Source: Sphagnum compactum (taxonomy: Eukaryota > Bryophyta > Sphagnopsida > Sphagnales). From it: a DNA stretch of 64,000 nucleotides. Below, piece by piece: positions 44,609 through 55,674 of this stretch. The stretch is taken from contig OZ234500.1 in the NCBI GenBank assembly GCA_965153455.1, forward strand, positions 14,879,579 to 14,943,578, read 5' to 3'. Both the position numbers and the translations under genes were made by a program. The first letter of the stretch is position 1. Each line of letters starts with the position of its first letter. The notes below the pieces were generated by a model. It was not told the origin of the DNA, did no database searches, and was given only the letters and a program-made list of their open reading frames with translations.

Positions 44609-44744
44609 AATCTTTAAAATGTTGTGATTTGTATATAATTAACATGAGTTGGCTAATGCAATTCAAATGGTTTTATTATGTATTTCATAATATATGGACT
44701 TGATCACATGTTGATTACGTACAAATCACAACATTTAAAAGATT
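44609..44744. repeat. Inverted repeat with arms of about 40 bp
   Basis: The left arm AATCTTTAAAATGTTGTGAT and onward (44,609-44,648) is matched, reverse-complemented, by 44,701-44,744 with few mismatches. The loop is about 52 bp. This could be a very short foldback transposon or the remnant of one. No target duplication is evident. Confidence 0.7.
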
Positions 44745-45386
44745 AATATTAAGTTTTAAATGTATAGTTTTTCACAAAGAAAAAATGGATTAGTCGTCCA
44801 AGATAGTCGGAAAGCCTTTAGGATATGTAGGTATTCAAAGAGGTGATTTTAATTTTTTAGAACTAAGGTATAACATTTCAAATAATTTCAATGAAAATTG
44901 AATTTAAAACTTAAGCTTAAATGTTTAATCAACGTGTTAAAAAAACCCAAAAAGAATAAAATCATCATTAGGTTGTTGAACAAACATAAGCTCCAACCAT
45001 TATGCCTGATCAAACTCCTATCCTTAATCCTATTTCAACAACTTAACCTAAATTTGCACCAAAAGATTAAAAGCAAAAAAAAAAAAAAAAAAAAGGTTTA
45101 ATAAACACAAACTCAATATAAGAGGACCATTATTTGATCTATGTTTAAAAGGGTCACTACCAAAAAAAAACCATGACAACTAGCCATTTTTTACTTTGGA
45201 AAATCCTACATAGACCAATTTTGAATGAAATTTGTCATTGAAATTAGATGACACACTTATATTTAATTAAAGTATTCCACAATTCCAAAAGTTAAGTGCA
45301 TGAAGCATAAATATCCAAAGTAAAAGTAACTCGGTAAAGTATCTTGGTAGGATGCTAATATTCAACACATGTCAGTAAATGAACTA
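44745..45386. other. AT-rich DNA with poly(A) tract and a CACTA-like terminus
   Basis: A run of about 20 A residues lies at 45,076-45,096. At 45,155 the sequence CACTACCAAAAAAAAACC followed by ATGACAACTAGCC resembles a CACTA terminus (CACTACCA type), but no partner end is visible and the motif is short. The 3' LTR expected for the copia element next door was not recognised. Confidence 0.35.
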
Positions 45387-48300
45387 TCAAATTGCACATT
45401 TAATCGCACTCATCAAACATTGGAAATGTTCATGCTTGTCAACATAGAGTCCCATGGTCAATATTTTTACAACCATATTCTTTGTGTTACAATACACCAA
45501 TCTAATGAACTTTTTCTTCAATTTTGTTTTTGACCAAATGATGATGAATCTCAATATGATAATTATTTTATAGAGAAATGTAACCTTGATTTTTGGATGA
45601 TAAACGAAAATGGGTTTCATTTGTAGATGACCAATGCTTTGAAATATAATGAAAACCACATTGCCTACCTTGTTGCTCGGGAAACTACTAGATACTCATA
45701 TTATATTTACAACATAAGAATAGAAGTATCATTTTTGCTATTCCGACCAATAGTTCCATTTTCTAGTAGACGAACGTAACCTCATGTGGATTAATAGCCC
45801 TCAGTATTAGCAATGCAATTTGCATCAAAATAAACACACATTTATGCGCTTTTATTAATGATATTATAGTTCTTATTGTCTAGTAGTGGCTTTGTAGGCA
45901 CTCCTTTTCAATTGCACTAGCCCAAAAATTTTCCATAAATTCTTTGTTTATGGTGGGCCACTTTTTGGATCACACGAAGCTCGAAATGTTCCTTTTGAAA
46001 ACTTGGCTATAGTAGGCACCCCTTTTGAAGTGCACACATTGCCCATAGTGTTCCCATTGGAAGTTTTGCAATGGCAACTCACCTTTTTTTGGAATGTACA
46101 TGACCCATAATAGTATCTTCAATACTTCCTTTGAAACACAAACTAAAATCAATTGTGTATTTTCAATAAGTGAAAAATTCATTTCATTACAATCCAATGG
46201 AATTGCAAAGGATTAGCCATAAATTGATTCATAACCCCCTACCTCAACAATATCAACTTTTGTACATATCACGGTGTACATGTGCATGAAACATCCAATA
46301 GCATTATGAAAAGGGATTATCCTCATTATTTCCAAGTTTGCATCATTTCAAGGACACATCCTTCAAAATTTTCCAATTGGTAATAAAAAGGGTCCATAAT
46401 TGGCTTACTTTCAACCATACCAAATTGTTTCAATTTTTTTATTTTCAAAAAAATTTCTTTGGTTTAAATATATAATTTGATATTTAATAATAAAATTCGT
46501 TTGTATTGTTAAAAAAATTAGATTTCACTTAGATCCACCAAGTCAAATTTCATTAAAATATTATCATTTGTTTCTTTTAACAAAATCAAATAATTTTAGG
46601 GAAAAATGAAATCATGAATATACAAAGTTATGATCACAAAGGATTTGACTTGAACTTTAAATGTTGTGCTCAATAGAGTTCTTTTCTTAAGGCAATAAAT
46701 ATGCATCAATCTTTTTGTTTCACTCATGTGGAAATTGTTTCAAATCATGTATAGGGATTTCAAAAGTTTGCATACCGTGCTCTAGCCTTGACCACAAAGC
46801 CTTTTGGTCATATCTCCATTAAAATTATTTTTTGTTTTGAAGATCCATCTGTAATTTATTAGTTTGCAACCTAGTTGAAGAGATTTAGACACCTAAGTCT
46901 TGTTTTATACTAATTTAAAATCCACATCCTTTTTCCATTATAATGAATCTTCACCATTTAAGGATAAGATAATCGGGTTCATTAATGTCAACAAAGAACC
47001 ATGAAAGATTATGATTATCTCAAACCAACCGTGGGTTATCTTCCATGTTTCTAAAATAATTCTTTGAACTTGGGTCCAAGCATGGTAAAATGGACCAAAG
47101 AATATGTTCACCCAAATCCAAATTTAAAAAATGAAAATTTTTCAACATAAACATAAGAAAGTAGGTTCAATTTTTTAAAAGTCTCATTATGGAAGCCTCC
47201 ATGCTTTGATTGAATTTTTATGAATTGGTTACAAAATTTGAAAAACTTTAGTACATTAAAATAGGTAACAAGTAGGACTGAAACTAACATGTTAATATTC
47301 CACTTCTACATTAGACATTAAATATATTTTGATTTTATTATGAAAAATTTCAAAGTCCATTAGTATATTTAACATGCCATTGACTTAAAAATAAAATAGA
47401 TCCAATATTTAATCTATTTGTGCTTGAATTTTAATCTATTTTGCAGGTTGTGATATTTGATTTTGATGAATATATATAAACCTATTTTAAACATGTGATT
47501 TAAAAATATAGTTGTAGCAAAGTCAAAGGACTTTATATAATTAAGAATTAAAGTGAATTATATTTTTAAATTCAATATGCCAAGCCCTACTTGATGGCCA
47601 CTTTCCATTTATGATGCAAGGTAATTATTTGGTCTACTTTACCATGCTTTTGCCCACCTCCATCTTAAATTCATGATCTAGAATCATTTTTAAAAATTCA
47701 AAATCTAACTTGAAACAATTATTTCCCCATTGAAATATACGGACTCAACAAAAATGACATCACAGCTTGTTATAACATATTGGCTTACAAGCTTGTACAA
47801 TTTATGCCCCTTAGTTTCTTCAATGTAACCATTGAATATATATAATTTGACACGTTTGAGATTCAACTTTACCTTATTTCCTTTCATACATGAACAAATC
47901 AAACAAAACCAAAGACATGCAAATGATTTATAGAAGGTTTGTTGCCACACCACACATTTTTTCGTGTCATGTTTGAAATCACCTTGGGAAAAATTCGATT
48001 ATGGACATATATTGTAATTTCCACCACTTCTACCCAAAAGTTATGGTTCAATTTCATGCATTGTAATAGGCATTACATAATAAGTGGTTGATTCTTCTTC
48101 TCAACTATTGCATTTTACTTTGACATGTATAGAATGGTTGTTTATGTAAGAATCCCATTCTCCTTGTTAAAATACAAAATGAAGTTCTTGAAGTTATATT
48201 CCTCACTTACATGACACTTAATCACCTTCATATTATTTCCAATCTAATTATCAACCAAAAATTTGAAAACTCTAAACTTGTCACACACACCAAACTTAAA

Positions 48301-48960
48301 CTTTATGATGTAAAGGAATGTCTTTTTAGAAAAATCATTACTGAAGGCCATAATATATTTTGCCCTTCCACAAGTTGTTGCCATGGGACCACACAAGTAT
48401 GTGTGAACAAGTTCAAGAATTGTCTATACTCACAAAAACTTTCATTAAAAGGAAATGGGGTACGATAATGTTTAGCATACAACATCCATCATAGAACTCA
48501 AGTCATGATCTCCAATCATATTCATTCCTTGAAAAAGATTATTTCTTGGATATTGTTGTTAGGAACTACATCAAGACATGTTCCAAATATCTAATGTCAC
48601 AATTTTCTTTTCTTAAATGTGAACAACTCCAACCAATTTGTACAACCCACCTTTTTGGATAATCCCAATAATCACCTCGTTTGAATCAAAACACTTAAAT
48701 CAACATCTAATGGATTCAAATTCCACCTTGTAATCTTGTTTTGATAACTAACTAATTCATTTAACACATTCTTTGTGACCTTTGGGACATAATACATCTT
48801 TACTGCACTTGAAAATCCTATTTAACAATTTGAAAACAATAGGGCCTTTCCCATACACATGAAGAGGATCTTCAAGATAACATAAAATTTGGAGAGACAA
48901 TAATTGATTTCCCCAATTATTGTATGTCAAAGATGTCCTTTTCATTTATGAAAAAGTTAT
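45387..48960 (-). pseudogene. Ty1/copia retrotransposon polyprotein remnant, split by a MITE
   Basis: Reading down the minus strand, 48,945-48,757 matches the gag-protease/pre-integrase join (LTYNNWGNQLLSLQ, HVYGKGPIVFKL, IFKCSKDVL). About 48,480-48,300 continues with YAKHYRTPFPFN and then, in the neighbouring frame, ELVHTYLCGPMATTCG and FSKKTFL of the integrase. The usual HTD is HTY, a lost catalytic Asp. Positions 47,953-47,705 give the integrase end (IFNGYIEETKGHKLY, VITSCDVIF). After the inserted element, INYRWIFKTKNNFNGDM (46,859-46,801) opens the reverse transcriptase. About 45,860-45,390 gives the RNase H region (VYFDANCIANTEG, YCNTKNMV, KGLYVDKHEHF in neighbouring frames). Order integrase before RT is diagnostic of copia. 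Multiple stops, and no LTRs were found. Confidence 0.87.
47072..47655. mobile_element. MITE-like element, copy 2, inserted in the copia pseudogene
   Basis: The left end GGGTCCAAGCATGGTAAAAT and right end, reverse-complemented GGGCAAAAGCATGGTAAAGT, are the same family as 24,350-24,952. The interior aligns in the opposite orientation: CATCATAAATGGAAAGTGGC then CATCAAGTA and ACATGTTTAAAATAGGTTTA are shared with copy 1. Ends are diverged by a few bases and no target duplication is convincing, so this copy is older than copy 1. It separates the integrase end from the reverse transcriptase of the copia remnant, proving it arrived after that element. Confidence 0.85.
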
Positions 48961-49569
48961 GACCTTCATCACTCTTAACTGCTTTTCATTATTCATAAAA
49001 TTTGGTGTCACATTAGCATCCATATTTACTTGTTCATCTATATTGCAAAAACATGTATAATACATGTAGTTTAATATATGAAATATATATGTAAATATCT
49101 TGAATACCTATAATCTAAACCTTGTGGCTAGGAAAAAACCTCCAAATTAATCCAAGGTTATATGGGTTAATTCAAATAATCATTTAAAAAATATAAATTC
49201 TAGTGATGATGATTCATCAGAGCTAGTTTGGTTTGGACAAGTTTAAGTTCCATAAGTCATGGTGATCATTAAGACAATTCCAAATTGTAATTTGTTTAAC
49301 CCATCTCCAAGTAAAAAGGCATGGAAAGGTAGCTTTTTGGACTATTGTCTTTTCAAAAGGAATTCCAATGCCATATTCATGAGCAAATTTTCAATATTTT
49401 TTCCACCAATTTGCATCCCATTTATCTTCAATTGAATATTAATGTTGTTGTTGAATTCAATTCAATTCAACAATCATGCAATCTCATTAAATATTTTTAT
49501 TCAAATGGAACTTAATTTTAACAAATCATTTTTTTCTTCAAATTGATCACTTGATCACCGCAATAGTGC
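48961..49569. other. AT-rich DNA upstream of the copia protease
   Basis: This is where the copia gag region should lie. The minus strand has some protein-like pieces (KRQ, KKLPFHAFLLGDG, SSDESSSLEF) but no gag motif or zinc knuckle was identified. No primer-binding site or LTR was found. Confidence 0.4.
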
Positions 49570-50793
49570 CACTAATAGAAAATTGGCATTTTGCAATTGT
49601 CATTGACAATCAATTTTTAATCACAAATGCACATGCAATTGAAAAATACCATAGTTGATTGAAACAAGTTGCACATGATTTTTAGTTGCATGCAACATTT
49701 TGTACTTGACATGCATATATGGTATCATTATGTAGTTTCATCCATCATATTCATTTAGAAGGCCAATTGCTTATATGAAATGCAATTTCATGCAATTAAA
49801 ATGAACCTCTTTTGTATTGCGACATGTGTCTATGGTTTTGACTAGTTATTAAATGACACATGACAATTTAAAACTTATTTTGATATTAAATTAATTTAGA
49901 TAATCCGACTTAGGGCTAATAGGTTGTCAACACATGTAGTTTAAATAGGTGGATAGCTACTTAGATAACTTAGGTAGCTAGGTAGGCCTAGTTGGCTAGG
50001 TAGTTAAGTAATTTGGGACAATCTTATTTTATTTTGGGTTTAGCCTTTAGAGCCAAACCTTTTAAATATTGGTTCATCCCAAATGTCATTTGTTTTTTAG
50101 TACTTCTAGTTCACCTAGTTATATTTTTTACAAATTTGAAAGGTATGACAAACAATATGTGATAAAAAATTTAGTTGTATCTATTGCAACTACTACCTAA
50201 TAGCTAAATGTTATACTAAAATAGTTTACCTACTAGCCATATTAAATATTATAGGTAGTAATAAATAATAAATTTTAATAGTACAAATTATGATATTAAT
50301 TATTTTTACTGATATAAATATATACTGAAATAATTATAATTATTGTAGCTATATCTAGTTGTAGGATTGAAAAAATTAACTACATTATTATCATTATTAT
50401 TGTTATACTTAATAATTAATAATGCCCTAGGTTAGTTAGTATAAGGGTATCTTAGCCTAAAATAATAATAATAATAATAATAGTTGGTCATATTTGTTAT
50501 TGTAACTACTAGAGTAAGGTAGGCTAGTTAATGTAGCCTACTAACATTAGATGTAAGTTAACCTAAATAAATCTATTGGACATACTAATTTAAGTGTGTA
50601 CTAGCTTAGGTCATTATTTTTATAATATGTGTTCATTTTGTACATATTAGTTGCATGTTAGTTGCACATACAACCATATAATTCAAAAATTATATGAAAC
50701 CAATTTTGTAGTTACAAGCATGAACAATTTAATTGTAAATGACAACCAAGTTGCAAAATGATTGGTTGCATACGACATGATTTCTACTTAGTG
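49570..50793. mobile_element. CACTA-like element B, about 1.2 kb, non-autonomous
   Basis: The left end CACTAATAGAAAATTGGC and right end, reverse-complemented CACTAAGTAGAAATCATG, match for the CACTA core and TAGAAA. AGTTGCA/TGCAACT words are dense near both ends (for example AGTTGCATGCAAC at about 49,691 and AGTTGCATGTTAGTTGCACA near 50,650), a subterminal repeat pattern typical of the superfamily. It contains no transposase frame. Interior sequence aligns with element A at 29.2-31.3 kb in inverted orientation. The expected 3-bp target duplication is not clear (TGC on the left, CAT on the right). An ATA-trinucleotide tract lies at 50,462-50,482. Confidence 0.65.
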
Positions 50794-51308
50794 CATGCAA
50801 GAACATCAAGCTTGAGTTTTATAAACATTTAAATATTTTTTACGGAATGTACATTAAAAATTTTAGAATTTAAAAATTAAAAATTGAAACTTCAGTTTGA
50901 AAAGGAAGATTTGTTCAAAGGTTGGCAAAAAAGAATTAAAGACAATAGTAAGTGGAAATTTTGAAAAGGTATTTGGAAAGTTTATGGAATATATATATTC
51001 TCATAGTTTAAAAAATTGTTAAATTTAAAATTGAATCTTCACTTGGACGAGGAAGATTTGAAAAGGTATGTGAGGAAAAGATTAAAATAATGGTAAAGGA
51101 GGTTGAGATTTTGAAAGGATATTTGAAAAATAGTTATAAAAGTTTTGCCTTTTCATGTAAGGGAGTAGGGGAGAGGAGTGTGGTAGCTAGGCTTGGAAGA
51201 GCCAGTTATTTTAGCAAACAAGAATTACATGACTATGTGGTGAACAGCTTGAAGCCATAGACTTTGGATAGATCTAGAGAACAATTGTAATGAATAATAA
51301 TACAAATT
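50794..51308. other. AT-rich DNA, nothing recognised
   Basis: No gene. A weak tandem similarity (TTTGAAAAGGTATTTGGAAA and TTTGAAAAGGTATGTGAGG) is visible between about 50,870 and 51,130, with GAAACTTCAGTTTGAAAAGG and GAATCTTCACTTGGACGAGG as another pair, suggesting a duplicated segment of about 150 bp. Confidence 0.45.
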
Positions 51309-51460
51309 CACTACTACAAAATGTGGGTGGAGTTCACTAGTCCCCGTTCACTAGACCAGTGAATTCACTACTTCTTTACTGATCCCCGTTCACTACAACC
51401 AGTGAATTCACTCAAAATCCAGTGAAATCATTTGACGTACAGGGACACCTTTTGTTGTAA
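51309..51460. mobile_element. CACTA-like terminus with subterminal repeats
   Basis: CACTACTACAAAATGTGGG at 51,309 has the typical start of En/Spm-type elements. It is followed by two copies of CCCCGTTCACTA-CCAGTGAATTCACT at about 51,342-51,371 and 51,386-51,413 and a further CCAGTGAAAT. These look like subterminal transposase-binding repeats. The opposite end was not found, so what follows to the right may be its body. Confidence 0.6.
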
Positions 51461-53030
51461 TGATTGTTAAGTATACAGTAAGTTCTTCCTAAATTGAGCT
51501 TTTGAAAACCACGAACTTGTGGTTTATAGGACCAGGTTCTTGGAGGGTGGGTAGGGGTTGGTTACCTATTGGTTGGGTGGGTGAGTGATAGGTAATTAGG
51601 ACATAGATATGGGATGCACCTTCTTGGGGGGAGGAGTACTTGGAGATAGCAAATGGCAAGGCTGGTCTCTTTCCATGAGACCTCTGAGGGCTTTCCTGGA
51701 TCCTGAAGAGACGTCCACATGGCGACACCATGCGGAGGCGTCTAGAGAAGTGGCACAAACAACAGATTCAGGTTCAACTACTGCAGCCAGCATTCTTGTT
51801 TGATCTCCCAAGTGGACTCCTGTGGAACCGGAACCTACCTTCCTGCCTTTCCCATTCTTTAAGTTCACGTGAGAAGGGAAGGAAGGAAGGAAGGCTCTGT
51901 CAAACAAGGTGGGTCCATTGTGAAGAAACCCAAACATAAAGGACATGAAAGTGGCAATGGAAATCAGAGGTTACTACCATGACCACCTTGTACCCAGAAC
52001 CGAGTATTTTTATTATGGAAGTAGAGGCAGGTTGCAGCAACGACCCTGGTACAGCTTCCATGTATGTGGGTTGCAAAACGTTATGTTCATGTGTGATATG
52101 ACCCGAACTCACGAAATTCAGTGGTACTATGGACGACTGTAGGTTCTATGATCAGAAAGTGGGCTGGAAAGTGGGCTGGTGCTCAGTTTTTTGTACTCCT
52201 GCTCTGGCTCACAATTTCACAGGTTCTTTCAAGTTATAACATCCAAAAACTTACTTGTCTGGCCGGGTCTGATGACTTCTGTCTCAGATTCTGGCCTGCA
52301 TTTGCGTGACTGTTTAGTGTTAAGTGTGTTGTGTGGTACTTCTTCATATTGGGTTTGGGAAGTCAATAGTCAATACATTTCTTGACTTGTACACCTTCTT
52401 CACTTTCGACACTGCACCTGATCCCCATTCCTCATGGTACCTGTGACTCATTGTCATCCCATGGCTACAAATTTTCACGGGGTAAAGCGTTGAAGAGTGG
52501 AGTGTTTGCCTGAATCATTCATTGTGATGGCCAATCTTATCAGCCCCATGCCCTACCTGCTGAGCCCGGACCACGTGACCCAGTCAAACACTCTTGATCA
52601 TCATCACATAATGTCTGCACTTGTGGCCAATTTCCAACAACCACGATGCTGCATCACACAAAACAGTGAAAACCAGGAAGTTGCGAATGAACGAACCATG
52701 AACCATTAAGTTAGCTTCTTCACAAAGATCAGTTCCCAGGGCCAGACGATGAACCAGGACCGACTGGGCCACCATACATACAGGATGGATGGTGTGTGGA
52801 CAGGAAACACTTTTTTCAATGTGAGGGGGGAGTAGGAGGGGTTTTACACAATAGGTTACCAAGGTGGGAATTCAGCTGTGGTTCATCCACAACTGAGTCA
52901 TCATAATGGGTTTCCAATGGATGGTGCACTGGTCGGTGCTGGGTCACATTATCCAAAAGCTTTTGCCACTCTCCGACGACCTGGCACTCCCTGGATCTGG
53001 CACATTGGGTCCTAGGACAGATGACAAATG
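51461..53030. other. GC-richer unassigned DNA
   Basis: No long conserved frame. Short overlapping frames occur on both strands, with the longest minus 51,946-51,596 and none showing a domain. A GGAAGGAAGGAAGG microsatellite lies at about 51,878-51,893. This may be the interior of a CACTA-like element starting at 51,309, but there is no transposase evidence. Confidence 0.4.
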
Positions 53031-53054
53031 GATGCCAGTTTGTCTCAAAATGTG

Positions 53055-53147
53055 CGAATGTTCCATACATTCGGTAAATGTATGGAACATTATCCGAATG
53101 TATGGAACATTCGGTAAATGTTCCTGTAAATGTATGGAACATTCGGT
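53055..53147. repeat. Cluster of AATGTATGGAACATT words with perfect inverted copy
   Basis: The 15-mer AATGTATGGAACATT occurs at 53,077, 53,097 and 53,129, and its exact reverse complement at 53,057-53,071. The first pair forms a perfect 15-bp stem with a 5-base loop. The copy at 53,097 is itself flanked by CCG and CGG, giving 7-bp arms CCGAATG and CATTCGG. The cluster could form alternative hairpins. Confidence 0.85.
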
Positions 53148-54200
53148 GAAGGCATTCCTGCAGAGCATCATGAAACCAATTGTTGAACTGACCTTTGTAC
53201 AAGAAACCAGCCTTCGTGTCATCATGATAGTAAGTAGGCGACATGAGGCATCCAAACCTTTATGAATTGAATTAAAGTTGCATAAAGAGCTGAAGGTAAC
53301 TCAGCTTAACTTGAGAGTCGAATCCTTAGCCCTCAACGACAAAATTATCATGAAATCCTCTTTTTTTCCACCAAATTTTTGTTTGGATTGGCCTTTTATG
53401 TTTTCAAATAAAACAAAGGTTCATTGAGGACACTGAGAAATATTGGGTGGAAAACTTGGCTTCAAGGTCTTCAGTTTAAAATTAAAATATTATATTGCTG
53501 GCCAGTGCTGCCAATATGAAGACCCCTTCTTCAGTTGTGAGGGATCTCCTAAGGTCTTTGACATCCCTTGGATGGGCTCAATGGGGTTGGACCTGCTCTT
53601 AGGTCATATTTGCAATCTGATACCAATGTGTGTATTATCAAGTAAGTGAAATTGCCATCAGACTGCATGATGGTAAGTTATACACCCCAAAGCAACACCA
53701 CTAGCTTGAAAATGCTGGCAGCATTATCAGAATCTATAATAATAAAAAGTCTGAAGCTGAAAATGAATTTGAGTACTTTCATGCAATGCTATTGAAAATG
53801 TCAATGCAGGCGGGCAGAAATCCAACACCAACATCACATTCAAGGTTATGTGCTCATGATAGTATCTGACAAAATGAGGAGGTCAAAAGCATCCCTTAGT
53901 TGAGGGTACAGGGAAAAGACCCATCTAAAAAACAAGGCCCTTCTCAACTTTGAACAAAATTTCACCACCAACTGGGAAGTGAGAAAGAGAGAAAGTTTGT
54001 TGTAAACGGTTTCACCGAATCAGTTGGTGAAATTGGGGCGGATTGTGTCATTCCAGGGAATGTAAGTTGTGAGTAAGTTAATGCAATTTCAAGCCTAATC
54101 CCCATTTTCAACCAGCTTCAGATATGCCTTGGGTAAACCAGCACCATGTTTAAAACCCCAATTCTTTTTGTGCTTGCATAGAAACATCATAAATATCTCA
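53148..54200. other. Unassigned DNA
   Basis: No recognisable gene. A plus-strand frame at 53,443-53,649 lacks motifs. Nothing repeat-like was found here apart from the boundaries described. Confidence 0.4.
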
Positions 54201-54335
54201 TACTAAGACTAAGTCAGGGTCTAGATCCAGATTCTGAGTCCAGATTCATCATTTCCCAGGTTATGAATATCCACTGGGAGGCCTCACTCATGAAGGTGAA
54301 GGTACTAGTCAAGGTGCTGGTTCACACTTACTTGC
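54200..54335. repeat. Dispersed repeat pair, copy 1 (with 63,850-63,985)
   Basis: GAGGCCTCACTCATGAAGGT followed by GAAGGTACTAGTCAAGGTGC and TGGTTCAC is nearly repeated at 63,923 (GAGGCCTCACTCAAGAAGCT, then GAAGGTACCAGTTCAGGTGC, TGGTTCACC). Weaker similarity extends about 70 bp upstream (TGAGTCCA(G/A)ATT). The repeat family is unidentified. Confidence 0.65.
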
Positions 54336-54453
54336 TGCAGATGAGATTTGCTACATGTCCTTACTTACATGCATAATTACCTGAACAAGGCAGAAATTGG
54401 ATTTCTTCCAGATTTTAAAGAATGGATTTACAAGTGCAGCATGTAGTACTAAT

Positions 54454-54640
54454 GTGTAGGGTAAGGCCCCATGGTGAGCCAGGGTTGGCCAGGGTGAGGG
54501 CATCCCAAAACAAGGGTCTTAGGACAAGGTGGTAGCTGTGGGCCTTAGTATCAAGTAAACTTTGTGATGAGCCTATAAACATATGCAGATTAAGAGACAA
54601 GGGGAATGGGAAGCACCTTACACATACCAGGTAAACCCAA
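54454..54640. repeat. GTGTAGGGTAAGGCCC repeat, copy 3
   Basis: This aligns in patches with 42,486-42,700, including GGCATCCCAAAACAAGGG against GGCATTCTCAAAATAAGGGG, GGTGGTAGCT and AACATATGCAGAT. The minus-strand frame at 54,600-54,415 lies wholly within the repeat and is not called as a gene. Confidence 0.6.
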
Positions 54641-54782
54641 TAGCTACATTTTTAATAACAGAATCACTTCTTTCAGTAGCTATTCTGTAGGTGTAAGAGG
54701 CCTCTCTTGTAAGGATGAAGAACCTGTAGAAGGGCCCCATAACCTCAATTTTCTGCCTCAACATGTGATGGCATCTCTCGTG

Positions 54783-54810
54783 TAAGGTTCCTCATTAACA
54801 AGGAACCTTA
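54783..54810. repeat. Perfect hairpin, TAAGGTTCCT arms
   Basis: TAAGGTTCCT and AGGAACCTTA are exact complements separated by 8 bases. It lies between two copies of the GTAGGGTAA repeat start and may belong to that family. Confidence 0.7.
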
Positions 54811-54883
54811 TATCTAAGCTGCCTCCTCTCCTCTGAAATGAATCACAGCTATTTGTCTAAAACAAAAATTCTATGAACACTTT

Positions 54884-55612
54884 ATGTAGGGTAAGGATTA
54901 ATGTTGGGGGATTCTCACTTTTTCATGAGAACCTCCGGTTATGGTCATTAACCTAGATTTAAAGAACCAGATAGGGCTTTTTTTTTAATTAATTTTTTTT
55001 TTTCAGAGAACCAGTCAGGGTTTCAAGAATTTGGAAAACAAACCCCTTGTCCAATTCTCACATTGATGATTCTCACAAATTTGTTAACTTGCGGTTTTCA
55101 AGGATGATTCTCACAACTCAGTTATCATTAAAAGAAGTTATTAAATTGAGATTTTTTCTTGTAATTCAAAAGACTAAACAATCAATATTATTAGCCAAGA
55201 AAAGATGAAAAATGAAAAAATCAAGGTTCTTTTTCAAACTTTCATATGTTCACAATTTCCTCTCTCTCAAATTCATCCTCAAATTTCTCCAACTCCTTTT
55301 CCCTAACCTAAAATCTAGCTTACTGGGCCTTACCCACCATCCTATACCTAGATGCTAACATAGACCCTTATTATTGAGAATTAAAACCGAACATTTCATT
55401 ATACTCGAGAAAGTTTTCATTTTTAAACATTTAGATATCATGAGGGGTTTTCCTAAGGCAAGTTCTTAGCCTAGTGAGAATTGATGAGTTGACTTTCACT
55501 TAGGGTATTTCCATTTGTGATTACCCCTTGATTTTAAAGGTGAGAACCAACCTAAAAACATTGTCAAGTCTCACCTACTTTTAAAAAATTGCCTAACACT
55601 AATAAAAACCTC
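54884..55612. mobile_element. Possible second hAT-like non-autonomous element
   Basis: The left part (TAATGTTGGGGGATTCTCAC, about 54,899) and right part (reverse-complemented TAGTGTTAGGCAATTTTTTA, about 55,604 downward) share TARTGTTRGG. Interior GAGAACC, AGGGTTTCA then TTTGGAAAACA words match the 475-bp hAT element at 18,413. That suggests a related, older copy of about 700 bp. Flanking 8-mers do not match, so the ends are provisional. It abuts the chromovirus LTR. Confidence 0.4.
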
Positions 55613-55669
55613 AAACATTGTTGTTCTAGAAATTGTGGTCACTCCTTTACTCCCCCCTCACACACAAAG

Positions 55670-55674
55670 GTCCT
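55670..55674. repeat. Candidate target-site duplication, left (GTCCT)
   Basis: This directly abuts the left LTR. The right counterpart at 63,073-63,077 is ATCCT, so four of five bases agree, as expected for an old gypsy insertion with 5-bp duplication. Confidence 0.6.

Noticed and set aside
45155-45180. Full CACTA element starting CACTACCAAAAAAAAA
   Set aside because: The motif is short and sits in A-rich DNA. No subterminal repeats or partner end were found, so it is mentioned only in the regional note.
54884-55612. Firm hAT call with target duplication
   Set aside because: The proposed 8-bp flanks do not match, so only a low-confidence element is listed.
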